64,000 bases of DNA from Modestobacter sp. VKM Ac-2985 (GTDB taxonomy: Bacteria > Actinomycetota > Actinomycetes > Mycobacteriales > Geodermatophilaceae): assembly GCF_026967925.1 (NCBI RefSeq), contig NZ_JAPVBI010000003.1, positions 1,190,325-1,254,324 of the forward strand, read 5' to 3'. Each line of letters starts with the position of its first letter. The stretch's first letter is position 1. Below, piece by piece: positions 1 through 7,669 of the stretch. The translations under genes were made by a program, and so were the position numbers. A model generated the notes under the pieces. It made no database searches and was not told the origin of the DNA. It worked only from the letters and a program-made list of their open reading frames with translations.

Positions 1-818
1 TACCCGGCGTCCCGCAGCGCGCGGATCTTGTCCTCCTCGCGCGCCTTGGTGTCGATGAACTCCTCGATGTCGGGGTGGTCGATGTCGAGGACGACCATCT
101 TCGCCGCGCGGCGGGTGGCGCCACCGGACTTGATGGTGCCCGCCGAGGCGTCGGCCCCGCGCATGAAGGAGACCGGCCCGGACGCGGTGCCCCCGGAGGA
201 GAGCAGCTCCTTGGAGGAGCGGATGCGGGAGAGGTTCAGGCCGGCACCGGAGCCGCCCTTGAAGATCAGGCCCTCTTCCCGGTACCAGTTCAGGATCGAG
301 TCCATCGTGTCGTCGACGGCGAGGATGAAGCAGGCGCTGACCTGCTGCGGGGAGGCGGTGCCCACGTTGAACCAGACCGGCGAGTTGAAGCTGAACACCT
401 GGTGCAGCAGCATCCAGGTCAGCTCGTGCTCGAAGACCTCGGCGTCGCCCTCGCTGGCGAAGTAGTCGTGCTCGCGGCCGGCCGCACCGTAGGTCAGGAC
501 GACCCGGTCGATGAGCTGGCGCAGGCTCGTCTCGCGCTGGGGGCTGCCGACCGCGCCACGGAAGTACTTGGTGGTGACGATGTTGGTGGCGTTGATGCTC
601 CACTCGGCCGGGAACTCGACCCCGCGCTGCTCGAAGTTGATCGAGCCGTCCCGCCAGTTGGTCATGACGACGTCGCGGCGCTCCCACACGACCTCGTCGT
701 AGGGGTGCACACCCGCAGTGGTGAAGACGCGCTTGACCTTCAGGCCCTTCCCCCGGCTGGGGGCCTTGGGAGTGCGGCGGTTCCGGCTGGTGGTGAGGCG
801 GTCGGCTGTCTCGGTCAT
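1..818 (-). CDS. nrdJ: Vitamin B12-dependent (class II) ribonucleotide reductase, N-terminal part
   Basis: Reduces ribonucleotides to deoxyribonucleotides in the cytoplasm using adenosylcobalamin, independent of oxygen. Only the first 272 codons are present; the gene runs off the left edge. The visible part carries class II NrdJ signatures: FNSPVWFNVG, the active-site segment SACFILAVDDTMDS with its cysteine, and GGSGAGLNLSRIRSS. Translation starts at ATG 818, preceded by AGGGAG. It lies 130 bp downstream of nrdR on the same strand, so the two are probably co-transcribed and under NrdR control. I see no cobalamin riboswitch in the 130-bp gap. Identification is secure; the C-terminal region cannot be judged here. 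Confidence 0.95.
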   Translation of the reverse strand, partial: MTETADRLTTSRNRRTPKAPSRGKGLKVKRVFTTAGVHPYDEVVWERRDVVMTNWRDGSINFEQRGVEFPAEWSINATNIVTTKYFRGAVGSPQRETSLRQLIDRVVLTYGAAGREHDYFASEGDAEVFEHELTWMLLHQVFSFNSPVWFNVGTASPQQVSACFILAVDDTMDSILNWYREEGLIFKGGSGAGLNLSRIRSSKELLSSGGTASGPVSFMRGADASAGTIKSGGATRRAAKMVVLDIDHPDIEEFIDTKAREEDKIRALRDAG

Positions 819-948
819 CGTGCGAGGGCTCCCTGGGTCGGACTGGTGCGGTGGTGCGGGCGGAGCGGCTGGGGAAGCCGGCGGGTGCCGGAGCCGGGTG
901 GTGCGGTCTCCTCGTCGAGACCTGTGTAGCGGAGAGGTCGGACAGTTC

Positions 949-1542
949 TCACGGACCGGCGGCGCTGCCGGTGTCGGCCGGCCGCGGACGCTCGGCGGCC
1001 CGCCGGCGGGGGGTCCCACCCGCGGGGACCTCCTGGTCATCGGCGAGTGCATGCTGCTCGGCGGGTGACCCGTCGCCGGTGCCGGCGGCGCCCCGGGCCG
1101 GTGCGGCGCGGAGCTCGGCGATCTCCTTCTCGAAGTCGGCGACCGAGGAGAAGCTGCGGTAGACGCTGGCGAAGCGCAGGTAGGCGACCTCGTCGAGGTC
1201 GCGCAGCGGACCGAGGATGGCCAGGCCGACCTCGTTGCTGGGGATCTCGGCGCAGCCGGTGGCCCGCACCGCGTCCTCGACCTGCTGGGCCAGCAGCGCC
1301 AGCTGGTCCTCGTCCACGGGACGCCCCTGGCAGGCCCGCCGCACACCGGCGACGACCTTGCCCCGGGCGAAGGGCTCGCTGACGCCGCTGCGCTTGACGA
1401 CGGCGAGGACCGCCTCCTCCACGGTGGTGAACCGGCGGCCACATCCGGGGCAGGAGCGTCGACGGCGGGTGGTCGCCCCCTCGTCGGTCTCCCGGGAGTC
1501 GATCACCCGGCTGTCGGGGTTGTGGCAGAAGGGGCAGCGCAT
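949..1542 (-). CDS. nrdR: Transcriptional repressor NrdR
   Basis: Zinc-ribbon/ATP-cone repressor that senses dATP/ATP and represses ribonucleotide reductase genes. The 197-residue protein has the N-terminal zinc ribbon (Cys3, Cys6, Cys31, Cys34) followed by an ATP-cone domain at about residues 46-136 ([16 protein letters not shown] at its start). The last 45 or so residues (Ala/Pro/Arg/Asp-rich) extend beyond the usual 150-160-residue family length and look disordered. Start ATG 1542 follows a strong GGAGGAG. It lies upstream of nrdJ in the same direction. In Corynebacterium glutamicum nrdR is co-transcribed with the LysM gene divS; here 427 bp separate them and a candidate NrdR box lies in that gap. 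Confidence 0.96.
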   Translation of the reverse strand: MRCPFCHNPDSRVIDSRETDEGATTRRRRSCPGCGRRFTTVEEAVLAVVKRSGVSEPFARGKVVAGVRRACQGRPVDEDQLALLAQQVEDAVRATGCAEIPSNEVGLAILGPLRDLDEVAYLRFASVYRSFSSVADFEKEIAELRAAPARGAAGTGDGSPAEQHALADDQEVPAGGTPRRRAAERPRPADTGSAAGP

Positions 1543-1969
1543 GCCGATCTCCTCCTTCCCGAGGTGTCGCGGGGGCTCTCGCCGCGGCGTCGTGACACCG
1601 TGGCCGGGCCCCGACCCGATGGCCGTGCTGTGGACTGCGCCGGGGACATCCGGTGGATGCGCCGGGGAGAACGTGTGGAACGGCTGTGGATGGGGCTTAC
1701 AGCTCTGTAACTACTAGATGTTGTGGTGGAACCGTACGACCACCCCCACAGGTGTGCAAGCCCCGGGGTGCGTGTCGTCTTCCGCAACCGTCCCGGACAC
1801 CCCTCCGGACCCCTCCCGCCCCAACGACCACCGCCTGAGCAGCAGTGCCACCCCCCGCACCGAGGCGGACCCCGAGGACGGCCGAGGTGGAGCCGCCGTT
1901 CCGGAGGACGACCAGTGGCCGTCATCGCGACCACCCGCCGCGGTGGGCGACCACACGGCCAGCCGTCGA
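1543..1969. other. Intergenic region between the LysM gene and nrdR
   Basis: 427 bp with no convincing gene: open frames here lack ribosome-binding sites and family resemblance. It must hold the nrdR promoter. The one clear signal is the NrdR-box-like sequence at 1711-1726, in a short AT-richer patch (about 1695-1735) inside otherwise very GC-rich DNA. The LysM gene may also terminate here, but I see no convincing terminator hairpin. Confidence 0.5.
1711..1726 (-). promoter_or_regulatory. Candidate NrdR box upstream of nrdR
   Basis: The plus strand reads ctaCTAgATgTTgtgg, close to the NrdR consensus acaCwAtATaTwgtgt: the core CwA..AT..Tw is kept. It sits about 170 bp upstream of the nrdR start, where autoregulation of an nrdR-nrdJ operon would be expected. 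The usual second box about 31 bp away is not evident, so this is moderate evidence only. Confidence 0.5.
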
Positions 1970-2371
1970 TCAGGGGAGTGCGAGCACCTGACCGGGGACG
2001 AGGTCGACGCCGGAGAGACCGTTCACGTCGAGGAGCGCGTCGACGACGGCGCGCCGGTCCTCCTCCGGGGCGACCTCGCCCGCGATCGACCACAGGGTGT
2101 CCCCGGGCTGGACGACGATCGTCGCCGAGCCGGCCAGCTCCAGGCCTGTCGTGGCACCGCCGGACTCGGTCGCGACGATCGCCGCGGCGACGGACACCCC
2201 GAAGGCGATGGACAGCCCGGCGACCACCCGCCGACCGCGCCGGGTCAGGCGCAGCGGCGCCTGCACCTGGGGCCGGGGCGAGGGCGCCACCCGACCCGCT
2301 CCCGGGAACGGGAGCACGACCGCCATCGAGGCCGGGGCGGCGACGGGGCGCTCGAGCTGCGGAATGGCCAT
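1970..2371 (-). CDS. LysM-domain membrane protein, ChiZ/DivS-type SOS cell-division regulator homologue
   Basis: 133-residue single-pass membrane protein: a cytoplasmic N-terminus (1-47) ending in basic RLTRRGRR, one membrane helix (about 49-68), then a C-terminal LysM domain (about 84-132, [15 protein letters not shown]...VPGQVLALP) placed outside the cell to bind peptidoglycan. Start ATG 2371 is preceded by CTGGAG. Position and architecture match Rv2719c (ChiZ) of Mycobacterium tuberculosis and DivS of Corynebacterium: divergent from lexA, next to nrdR, LexA-controlled, delaying division after DNA damage. Whether this protein is a hydrolase or only a binding protein cannot be told from sequence. 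The divergent promoter region contains LexA boxes, supporting SOS induction. Confidence 0.85.
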   Translation of the reverse strand: MAIPQLERPVAAPASMAVVLPFPGAGRVAPSPRPQVQAPLRLTRRGRRVVAGLSIAFGVSVAAAIVATESGGATTGLELAGSATIVVQPGDTLWSIAGEVAPEEDRRAVVDALLDVNGLSGVDLVPGQVLALP

Positions 2372-2400
2372 CGGGGTGCTCCAGGGGTCTCGGTGCCGGG

Positions 2401-2472
2401 CTCTGTCGAAGGCGAGGCTCTGTCGAAGCAGGCACTCTGTCGAACGCACGTTCGATTCGAACGTGTGTGCGA
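2401..2472. promoter_or_regulatory. LexA (SOS) box array in the lysM-lexA divergent promoter
   Basis: A perfect actinobacterial SOS box (TCGAACGCACGTTCGA, 2440-2455) abuts a second with one mismatch (TCGAACGTGTGTGCGA, 2457-2472). Upstream, two more TCGAA half-sites at 2406 and 2423 continue the series, so TCGAA recurs at 2406, 2423, 2440 and 2457, exactly every 17 bp. The first three units share CTCTGTCGAA. The array lies 35-100 bp upstream of the LysM start. Confidence 0.85.
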
Positions 2473-2519
2473 TGTCTACCGCACACCTCCGACAGGAACA
2501 CGCCGACACGACGACTTCT

Positions 2520-2535
2520 TCGAACACGTGTTTGA
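2520..2535 (+). promoter_or_regulatory. LexA box overlapping the lexA promoter -35
   Basis: TCGAACACGTGTTTGA matches TCGAACRNRYGTTCGA at 15 of 16 positions. It overlaps the -35 hexamer of the lexA promoter, which is ideal for autorepression. Confidence 0.8.
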
Positions 2536-2560
2536 ACGCGGGCGTCCGAGGCGATACGGT
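2532..2560 (+). promoter_or_regulatory. Probable lexA promoter
   Basis: TTGAAC (2532-2537), 17 bp, then TACGGT (2555-2560) gives a good SigA-type promoter. The implied 5' leader to ATG 2675 is about 110 nt. Confidence 0.6.
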
Positions 2561-2674
2561 TCCGGGGCGATCGAGGACGGCGTCCGCGGTCCCGGCTCGC
2601 CGTGGCGACACGGCTGTCGGCACAGCGGGGCGCCACCGGGAACTGCTGCCGAGGCAGCCGGACGAGGAGGACAC

Positions 2675-3502
2675 ATGGCGGTCGACGGCCCGAAGGCGCG
2701 CGGCGGCAAGAGCCCTTCGCGGCGAGGAGCACCCAGTCCGGCACCCGCCGACGGCGCAGCACCGACGGCCACGACGGGGGCGGGTGCCGCGGTGCGGGAG
2801 TTCCCCGACCGGGCCGCGGACGGCGACGGTCTGACCCAGCGGCAGCGCCGGGTGCTGGAGGTCATCCGCGACTCCATCGAGCGCCGCGGTTACCCGCCCT
2901 CGGTGCGCGAGATCGGCGAGGCGGTCGGCCTCTCCTCCGCCTCGTCCGTGGCCCACCAGCTGTCCGTGCTGCAGCGCAAGGGATGGCTGCGCCGTGACCC
3001 GAACCGCCCTCGCGCCCTCGACGTCCGCCTGCCCGGGGACAGCACCGCCACGGCGACGAACGAGACCGCCACCGAGGCGCTGGCCGGATCCGGTGCGGGC
3101 AGTGGTGTCGACGACGCCTCGGCTCCTCGCCCCACCTACGTGCCCCTCGTCGGCCGGATCGCCGCCGGTGGTCCGGTGCTGGCCGAGCAGGCCGTCGAGG
3201 ACGTGTTCCCCCTCCCCCGTGAACTGGTCGGTGACGGCACCCTCTTCATGCTGAAGGTGGCAGGCGACTCGATGGTCGAGGCGGCGATCTGCGACGGCGA
3301 CTGGGTCGTCGTCCGGCAGCAGCCGACCGCGGAGAACGGCGAGATCGTCGCCGCGATGATCGACGGCGAGGCGACGGTGAAGACCTACAAGCGGCGCGAC
3401 GGGCACGTGTGGCTGCTGCCGCACAACGCCGCGTACGAGCCGATCCCCGGCGACGACGCCACGGTCCTCGGCCGGGTCGTCACCGTGCTCCGCCGGGTCT
3501 GA
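2675..3502 (+). CDS. lexA: SOS regulon repressor LexA
   Basis: Represses DNA-damage genes and self-cleaves when RecA filaments form. Start ATG 2675 has GAGGAGG upstream; the frame is open further upstream but lacks another good start. The 275-residue protein has about 50 extra disordered residues before the winged-helix DNA-binding domain (about 53-118, [12 protein letters not shown]...). An Ala/Thr/Gly-rich linker follows, then the S24 peptidase domain with cleavage site Ala164-Gly165 ([11 protein letters not shown]), catalytic Ser199 (VAGDSM) and Lys236 (EATVKTYK). It is divergent from the LysM gene, with LexA boxes between them and one over its own promoter, and is followed by a strong terminator. 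Confidence 0.98.
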   Translation: MAVDGPKARGGKSPSRRGAPSPAPADGAAPTATTGAGAAVREFPDRAADGDGLTQRQRRVLEVIRDSIERRGYPPSVREIGEAVGLSSASSVAHQLSVLQRKGWLRRDPNRPRALDVRLPGDSTATATNETATEALAGSGAGSGVDDASAPRPTYVPLVGRIAAGGPVLAEQAVEDVFPLPRELVGDGTLFMLKVAGDSMVEAAICDGDWVVVRQQPTAENGEIVAAMIDGEATVKTYKRRDGHVWLLPHNAAYEPIPGDDATVLGRVVTVLRRV

Positions 3503-3508
3503 CCTCCG

Positions 3509-3549
3509 CCGGTGCGCGCCGGGCCGCGCTGAGGCCCGGCGCGCACCGG
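3509..3549 (+). terminator. Terminator of lexA
   Basis: Perfect 17-bp GC stem (3509-3525 with 3533-3549), 7-nt loop, starting 7 nt after the lexA stop. No clear T-tract. Confidence 0.75.
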
Positions 3550-3613
3550 GCCCGGCCCCTCAGCAGGGCCCGACGTGCCGGCAGGTCCGGCGCCTCATCG
3601 ACCCAGGCGTTGA

Positions 3614-4681
3614 TCAGGCCGGGCGCCGCCGGATCTTGCCGCCGATCCACACGAGCACGGTGGCCACGACTGCGGCGACGATCCCGGCCGTGAGCGGTGC
3701 GACCCCACCGGCGGTCGCCAGCGACCCGGCCGCGGCCTCGGTGGCCGTCGCCGGTGGCGGCGCCGCCAGGTCACCGGCGGCCGGTACCAGGGTCACCGCC
3801 CCGGGCAGCCCCTCCCCGGCCACGAGCAGGTCCCGGTCGTTGGCCGCGAAGGCGATGGCCTCGCCCTGGGGGGCCTCCGGGAGCGGCACGCGCACCGGGG
3901 GGCCGGCCAACGCCCCGACGACGTCGGAACCGCTCAGCGGCCAGACGTAGGCATCGGTGTAGGTGCGCAGGGCGATCCGTGAGCCGTCGGCGGACACCGC
4001 TCCACCGGTGACCAGCAACTGGCCGGCCCGGCCCACGGGACCACCCGGCGTGCCGGTCAACGTCAACCCGAGCCCCGCCACCTTGCTCATCGGCACGGTG
4101 GCTCCGTCGGCGAGGGGCGCATCGGGGCGGTACACGGAACTGGCGCCGAGCACCTCCTTGGTCACCAGGTACGGGGTGCCGTCGGGGGCGAGCAGCAGCG
4201 CCTCCGCGTCGTGCGGGCCGTCGGGGTACGTCAACCTGCTGAGCAGGGTGGTCCCGTCGGGGCGGAGGCCGATCAGCGCGACCGTCTCGCGGCTCTGCGC
4301 GTTGTCCCCGATGTCGGCCAGCCAGATGGTGCCGTCCGCGGCGAGGGCGAGGTCCTCGGGGTCGTAGGGGTCGACCTCCGCCGTCCGCACCTCGCCCACC
4401 GCGCAGGCCCCGTCGAGGACGAAGACCTCGGCACGGTCGCCGCCGTCGTTCATCGCGAGCATCGCCTCGCCGGCGCTCGCCAGGCCGGAGAGCTCCGGGA
4501 GCCGCGGATCGGTGATCTCGCACCGGGTGACCGGCTCGCCGAAAGGAGCGACGGCGTCGTCGGCGGCCACCGACCCGGTGGGCAGGAACGCGACCAGCAG
4601 ACCGACGGGCGCGCAGAGGACGGCGCCGGCCGCCCTGCGGCGGGTGGCGCGGCTACGCCTGGGTTCGGCCGGCTCTGGCAC
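3614..4681 (-). CDS. Secreted, C-terminally membrane-anchored beta-propeller-like protein
   Basis: Unknown function. Start GTG 4681 gives 355 residues and overlaps the end of the upstream PAP2 gene by 29 bp, suggesting translational coupling; the site itself is weak. Residues 1-40 form a signal peptide (arginine-rich start, hydrophobic AGAVLCAPVGLLVAFLPTG, then SVAAD). The body has strand-rich repeats with recurring DG and ADGT turns (YDPEDLALAADGTIWLADIGD, GPHDAEALLLAPDGTPYLV), resembling propeller-type extracellular proteins. The C-terminus has a membrane helix (about 325-347) and the basic tail KIRRRPA. No LPXTG is present, though SLATAGG precedes the helix. Probably an outward-facing anchored protein. 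Confidence 0.7.
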   Translation of the reverse strand: MPEPAEPRRSRATRRRAAGAVLCAPVGLLVAFLPTGSVAADDAVAPFGEPVTRCEITDPRLPELSGLASAGEAMLAMNDGGDRAEVFVLDGACAVGEVRTAEVDPYDPEDLALAADGTIWLADIGDNAQSRETVALIGLRPDGTTLLSRLTYPDGPHDAEALLLAPDGTPYLVTKEVLGASSVYRPDAPLADGATVPMSKVAGLGLTLTGTPGGPVGRAGQLLVTGGAVSADGSRIALRTYTDAYVWPLSGSDVVGALAGPPVRVPLPEAPQGEAIAFAANDRDLLVAGEGLPGAVTLVPAAGDLAAPPPATATEAAAGSLATAGGVAPLTAGIVAAVVATVLVWIGGKIRRRPA

Positions 4682-5381
4682 GAACCCAGCGTGACAGTCC
4701 GGCAGCGTCGAGTGCGTGAACCACGCCCAACAGCAGCAGCCCGACCGACAGCCCGACCACGGCATCGGTGACCCAGTGGAAGTCCAGCGCCACCATGGCC
4801 ACACCCGTCGCCACCGGCCCCAGCGCGCTGAGCACCCAGGTGGCCCGCTGCACGGCTGGTGGCAAGCCGAACTCCACGGCCTGCCAGCGGGCCACCCCCC
4901 ACATCAGGACGGCGTTCGCCACGTGTCCCGAGGGGTAACTGGCACCGTCCAGGTAGAAGAACGACCCGGGGAAGGCCGGGGCCGTGCGGCCGGTGCCCCA
5001 CTTGAACGCGTAGACCACGGTGGTGAGCAGGACGAGCGCGACGACCACCCGGACCAGTGGCACCAGCGTCCGCTGCCGCACGGCCAGCCAGCCGACCAGG
5101 CCGGCGAGCACGACGAGGATCGTCACCCGCCCGCCGATCTGGGTGACGACCCAGATCGGCCAGTAGGCCCACGAGTCGCGGAGCGCCCACACGCTGGTCA
5201 CCTCGGAGACCCGGAGGTCCATCCGCTCCAGCCACCCGCGACTGAGCAGGTTGACCGTCACCCCGACCGTGACGAGGGCGGCGAGGACGAGCAGCCACCA
5301 CGGCGGCCGGCCCACCCCGATGACCGGTGCAGACGGGCGGCCACCCGTGGCCGCCGGCCGGTCCACTGCTCCCCTGGTCAC
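4653..5381 (-). CDS. PAP2-family membrane phosphatase
   Basis: Integral-membrane lipid phosphatase of the PAP2 superfamily. About 242 residues with roughly six hydrophobic segments. The phosphatase signature is visible as KWGTGRTAPAF (motif 1), YPSGHVAN (motif 2, His) and the third motif region ALDFHWVTDAVVG (His and Asp). The probable substrate is a lipid phosphate or pyrophosphate, such as phosphatidic acid or undecaprenyl pyrophosphate. The start is uncertain: I chose GTG 5381; GTG 5408 and GTG 5366 are also in frame and none has a clean ribosome-binding site. It lies between hflX and the secreted propeller gene and overlaps the latter. Confidence 0.85.
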   Translation of the reverse strand: MTRGAVDRPAATGGRPSAPVIGVGRPPWWLLVLAALVTVGVTVNLLSRGWLERMDLRVSEVTSVWALRDSWAYWPIWVVTQIGGRVTILVVLAGLVGWLAVRQRTLVPLVRVVVALVLLTTVVYAFKWGTGRTAPAFPGSFFYLDGASYPSGHVANAVLMWGVARWQAVEFGLPPAVQRATWVLSALGPVATGVAMVALDFHWVTDAVVGLSVGLLLLGVVHALDAAGLSRWVRARAGRTQA

Positions 5382-5484
5382 CGCTTCACGGTACCGGGGC
5401 GCCGTGACCTGCTCGTGATCCGACGGGCCCCGCTGCACGGGCCCGACGGCCACGTGCACGCAGCGGGGAGCACCGGCTCCTCGG

Positions 5485-6981
5485 TCAGACCTCGGCGGGA
5501 GGCGCGGCGAAGCCGTCGAGCTGGGCGGCCAGACCGGCGTCCACACGCGCGGTCAACCGGGTCCCGGTGGCCTCGTGGGCCTCCTCGACGACCTCGCCGT
5601 CCCGGTGCACCCGGGCGACCAGGTCACCCCGGTCGTAGGGCACGAGCACCTCGACGTCGATGTGCGGGTGCGGGAGCCGTTGGGCGATGACGTCGCGGAG
5701 CGCCTCGATGCCCTCACCGGTCCGGGCCGACACCCACATCGCCCCGGGGAGCGCCTGGCGCAGCGCCAGCATGTCCTCTTCGGTCATGGCGTCGACCTTG
5801 TTCACGACGATCAGCTCCGGGACGGCGGACGCATCGATCTCGTTGAGCACCGTGTGCACGGCGTCGATCTGGCCCAGCGGGTCGGAGTCGGAACCGTCGA
5901 CGACGTGCACGAGCAGGTCGGCGTCGGCCACCTCCTCCAGCGTCGACCGGAACGCGTCGACCAGCTGGTGCGGCAGGTGGCGCACGAAGCCGACGGTGTC
6001 GGTCATCGTGTACTCACGCCCCTCGGGCGTCTGCGCGCGGCGGACCGTCGGGTCCAGGGTGGCGAACAGCGAGTCCTGGACCAGCACGCCGGCCCCGGTG
6101 AGCTGGTTGAGCAGGCTGGACTTGCCGGCGTTGGTGTACCCGGCGATCGCCACGCTCGGCGTCGCGTTGCGGTCGCGTGAGTTGCGCTGCGTCGTCCGGG
6201 CGGTCGCCATGCCGGCGATCTCCTTGCGCAGCTTGCTCACCCGGGAACGGATCCGGCGCCGGTCGGTCTCGATCTTGGTCTCACCCGGACCGCGGGTGCC
6301 GATGCCGCCACCACCGGCGACCCGGCCACCGGCCTGCCGGCTCAGCGACTCCCCCCAGCCGCGCAGCCGGGGCAGCATGTACTGCATCTGGGCCAGCTCG
6401 ACCTGGGCCTTGCCCTCCCGGCTGGTCGCGTGCTGGGCGAAGATGTCCAGGATCAGGGCGGTCCGGTCGACCACCTTGACCTTGAGCACCTTCTCCAACT
6501 GGTTGAGCTGGCCAGGGGCCAGCTCCCCGTCGCAGATCACCGTGTCCGCGCCGGTCGCGGCGACCACCTCACGCAGCTCGGCGGCCTTGCCCGAGCCGAC
6601 GTAGGTGGCCGGGTCCGGCTTGTCGCGGCGCTGCATCAGTGCATCGAGCACCTGCGAACCGGCGGTCTCGGCCAGCGCGGCGAGCTCGGTCAGCGAACGC
6701 TGCGCGTCGGCCGCCGTCCCCTCGGTCCAGACGCCGACGAGCACGACCCGCTCCAGGCGCAGCTGTCGGTACTCGACCTCGGTGACGTCGGTGAGCTCGG
6801 TGCCGAGCCCGGCGACCCGGCGGAGGGCACCGCGCTCCTCCTTGACGTAGGAGCCGGTGGTGTCGTCGGGGGCGTCCCACTGACCCGCCGGCGCCGGCCG
6901 GGTGTCGGGCAGGCTCGCCTGTGCCTTGTCGACCCGGGCTTCGGCCCCGTCGAGGATCGCGCGGTTCTGGGCTGTCGTCAT
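5485..6981 (-). CDS. hflX: Ribosome-associated GTPase HflX
   Basis: 498-residue GTPase that binds and splits stalled 70S ribosomes. The N-terminal HflX domain contains the family segment TYVGSGKAAEL. A glycine-rich linker (RVAGGGGIGTRGPGETKIE) leads to the G domain with GYTNAGKSS (G1), DTVGFVRHLPHQLV (G3) and NKVD (G4). Start ATG 6981 has CTGGAG upstream. The first 50 residues are variable and polar. In M. tuberculosis the homologue is Rv2725c, just before dapF, so the position is conserved apart from an inserted ArsR/MFS pair and a small ORF. Confidence 0.96.
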   Translation of the reverse strand: MTTAQNRAILDGAEARVDKAQASLPDTRPAPAGQWDAPDDTTGSYVKEERGALRRVAGLGTELTDVTEVEYRQLRLERVVLVGVWTEGTAADAQRSLTELAALAETAGSQVLDALMQRRDKPDPATYVGSGKAAELREVVAATGADTVICDGELAPGQLNQLEKVLKVKVVDRTALILDIFAQHATSREGKAQVELAQMQYMLPRLRGWGESLSRQAGGRVAGGGGIGTRGPGETKIETDRRRIRSRVSKLRKEIAGMATARTTQRNSRDRNATPSVAIAGYTNAGKSSLLNQLTGAGVLVQDSLFATLDPTVRRAQTPEGREYTMTDTVGFVRHLPHQLVDAFRSTLEEVADADLLVHVVDGSDSDPLGQIDAVHTVLNEIDASAVPELIVVNKVDAMTEEDMLALRQALPGAMWVSARTGEGIEALRDVIAQRLPHPHIDVEVLVPYDRGDLVARVHRDGEVVEEAHEATGTRLTARVDAGLAAQLDGFAAPPAEV

Positions 6982-7030
6982 CGTCTCCAGCGTGGCATGC
7001 CCCTGAGCGTGGGGCGAGCGACTTGTCACA

Positions 7031-7600
7031 TCACCTGTTGTCATCGCCGGGTACAACGCCGTGGACCTCCGGATGCATCCCCAGGTAGAGCGACCAGCGC
7101 TCGGCGCCCGGGTCCGCCGGCCGGGTGGCGTACTCGTCCAGCAACCGGTGCAACCGCTCCCGGAACTCGGCCAGGTCCGCCACGCCCAGTCGAAGGCCCA
7201 GCCGGGTGCTCTCCAGCCGGCTCTCCCCCACGGCGGCGACCTCCTCGAGGAAGGCACCGAGCGCGGCGTCCCGGGCGGTCCCCGAGGCGCCGGCGCCGTC
7301 CATCAGCCAGCTCTTCCCGGTCGCCCGGTAGGGCACCTCCCGAGCGCCGCGGGCGCCACGCCGCGCCTCCCCGGCGGCGAGGAAGCCGGTGTCGACCAGG
7401 GTCCGGACGTGGTGGAGCACGGTGGCCGGGTTGCGGCCCAACCGGACGGCGATCTCCTTGTTGGTCAGCGCCTCGTCCAGGCACAGCCGCAGGATCCGCA
7501 GCCGGACGGCGGAGGCCAGGGCACGCGCCTCGGCGTCGGTGGCCGGACGGCGCTCCCCGGCGATCCGTCGTGCTCCCGCGCCGGCCTCCGCCTCACCCAT
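7031..7600 (-). CDS. ArsR/helix-turn-helix-12 type winged-helix regulator
   Basis: 189-residue regulator. Residues about 20-90 form a winged helix (ALASAVRLRILRLC...LTNKEIAVRLGRNPATVLHHVRTL...GFL). The C-terminal half (FLEEVAAVGESRLESTRLGL...) is helical and probably dimerises or senses a ligand; there is no obvious metal-binding Cys/His cluster. It is divergent from an MFS exporter starting 70 bp away, so it probably controls that gene. ATG 7600 has TACGCT ending 6 nt upstream and no Shine-Dalgarno, suggesting a leaderless mRNA. Confidence 0.85.
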   Translation of the reverse strand: MGEAEAGAGARRIAGERRPATDAEARALASAVRLRILRLCLDEALTNKEIAVRLGRNPATVLHHVRTLVDTGFLAAGEARRGARGAREVPYRATGKSWLMDGAGASGTARDAALGAFLEEVAAVGESRLESTRLGLRLGVADLAEFRERLHRLLDEYATRPADPGAERWSLYLGMHPEVHGVVPGDDNR

Positions 7601-7632
7601 CCCGGCAGCGTAGGCCGTCGGCCCGGGACAGT

Positions 7633-7650
7633 GATTGACATACCCCAATC
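7633..7650. promoter_or_regulatory. Inverted repeat and -35-like element in the ArsR-MFS divergent region
   Basis: GATTG (7633-7637), 8 nt, CAATC (7646-7650) is a short dyad that also contains a perfect TTGACA (7635-7640). It lies in the 69-bp gap between the regulator and the exporter and is a candidate operator for the ArsR-type protein. A matching -10 for the exporter is not clear. Confidence 0.4.
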
Positions 7651-7669
7651 GGTACGTGAGGCTGCGCCG

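Noticed and set aside
75..929. Long plus-strand open frame opposite nrdJ
   Set aside because: Antisense shadow of nrdJ; no ribosome-binding site and low-complexity translation.
819..948. Cobalamin riboswitch before nrdJ
   Set aside because: Looked for because NrdJ needs B12, but the gap is only 130 bp, lacks a recognisable B12-box and is within an operon with nrdR.
2401..2472. CRISPR-like or satellite repeat
   Set aside because: Only three to four 17-bp units, each containing a LexA half-site; no spacers or cas genes.
2097..2834. Plus-strand open frames across the lysM-lexA promoter
   Set aside because: They run through the LexA boxes and promoter, lack ribosome-binding sites and have no family resemblance.
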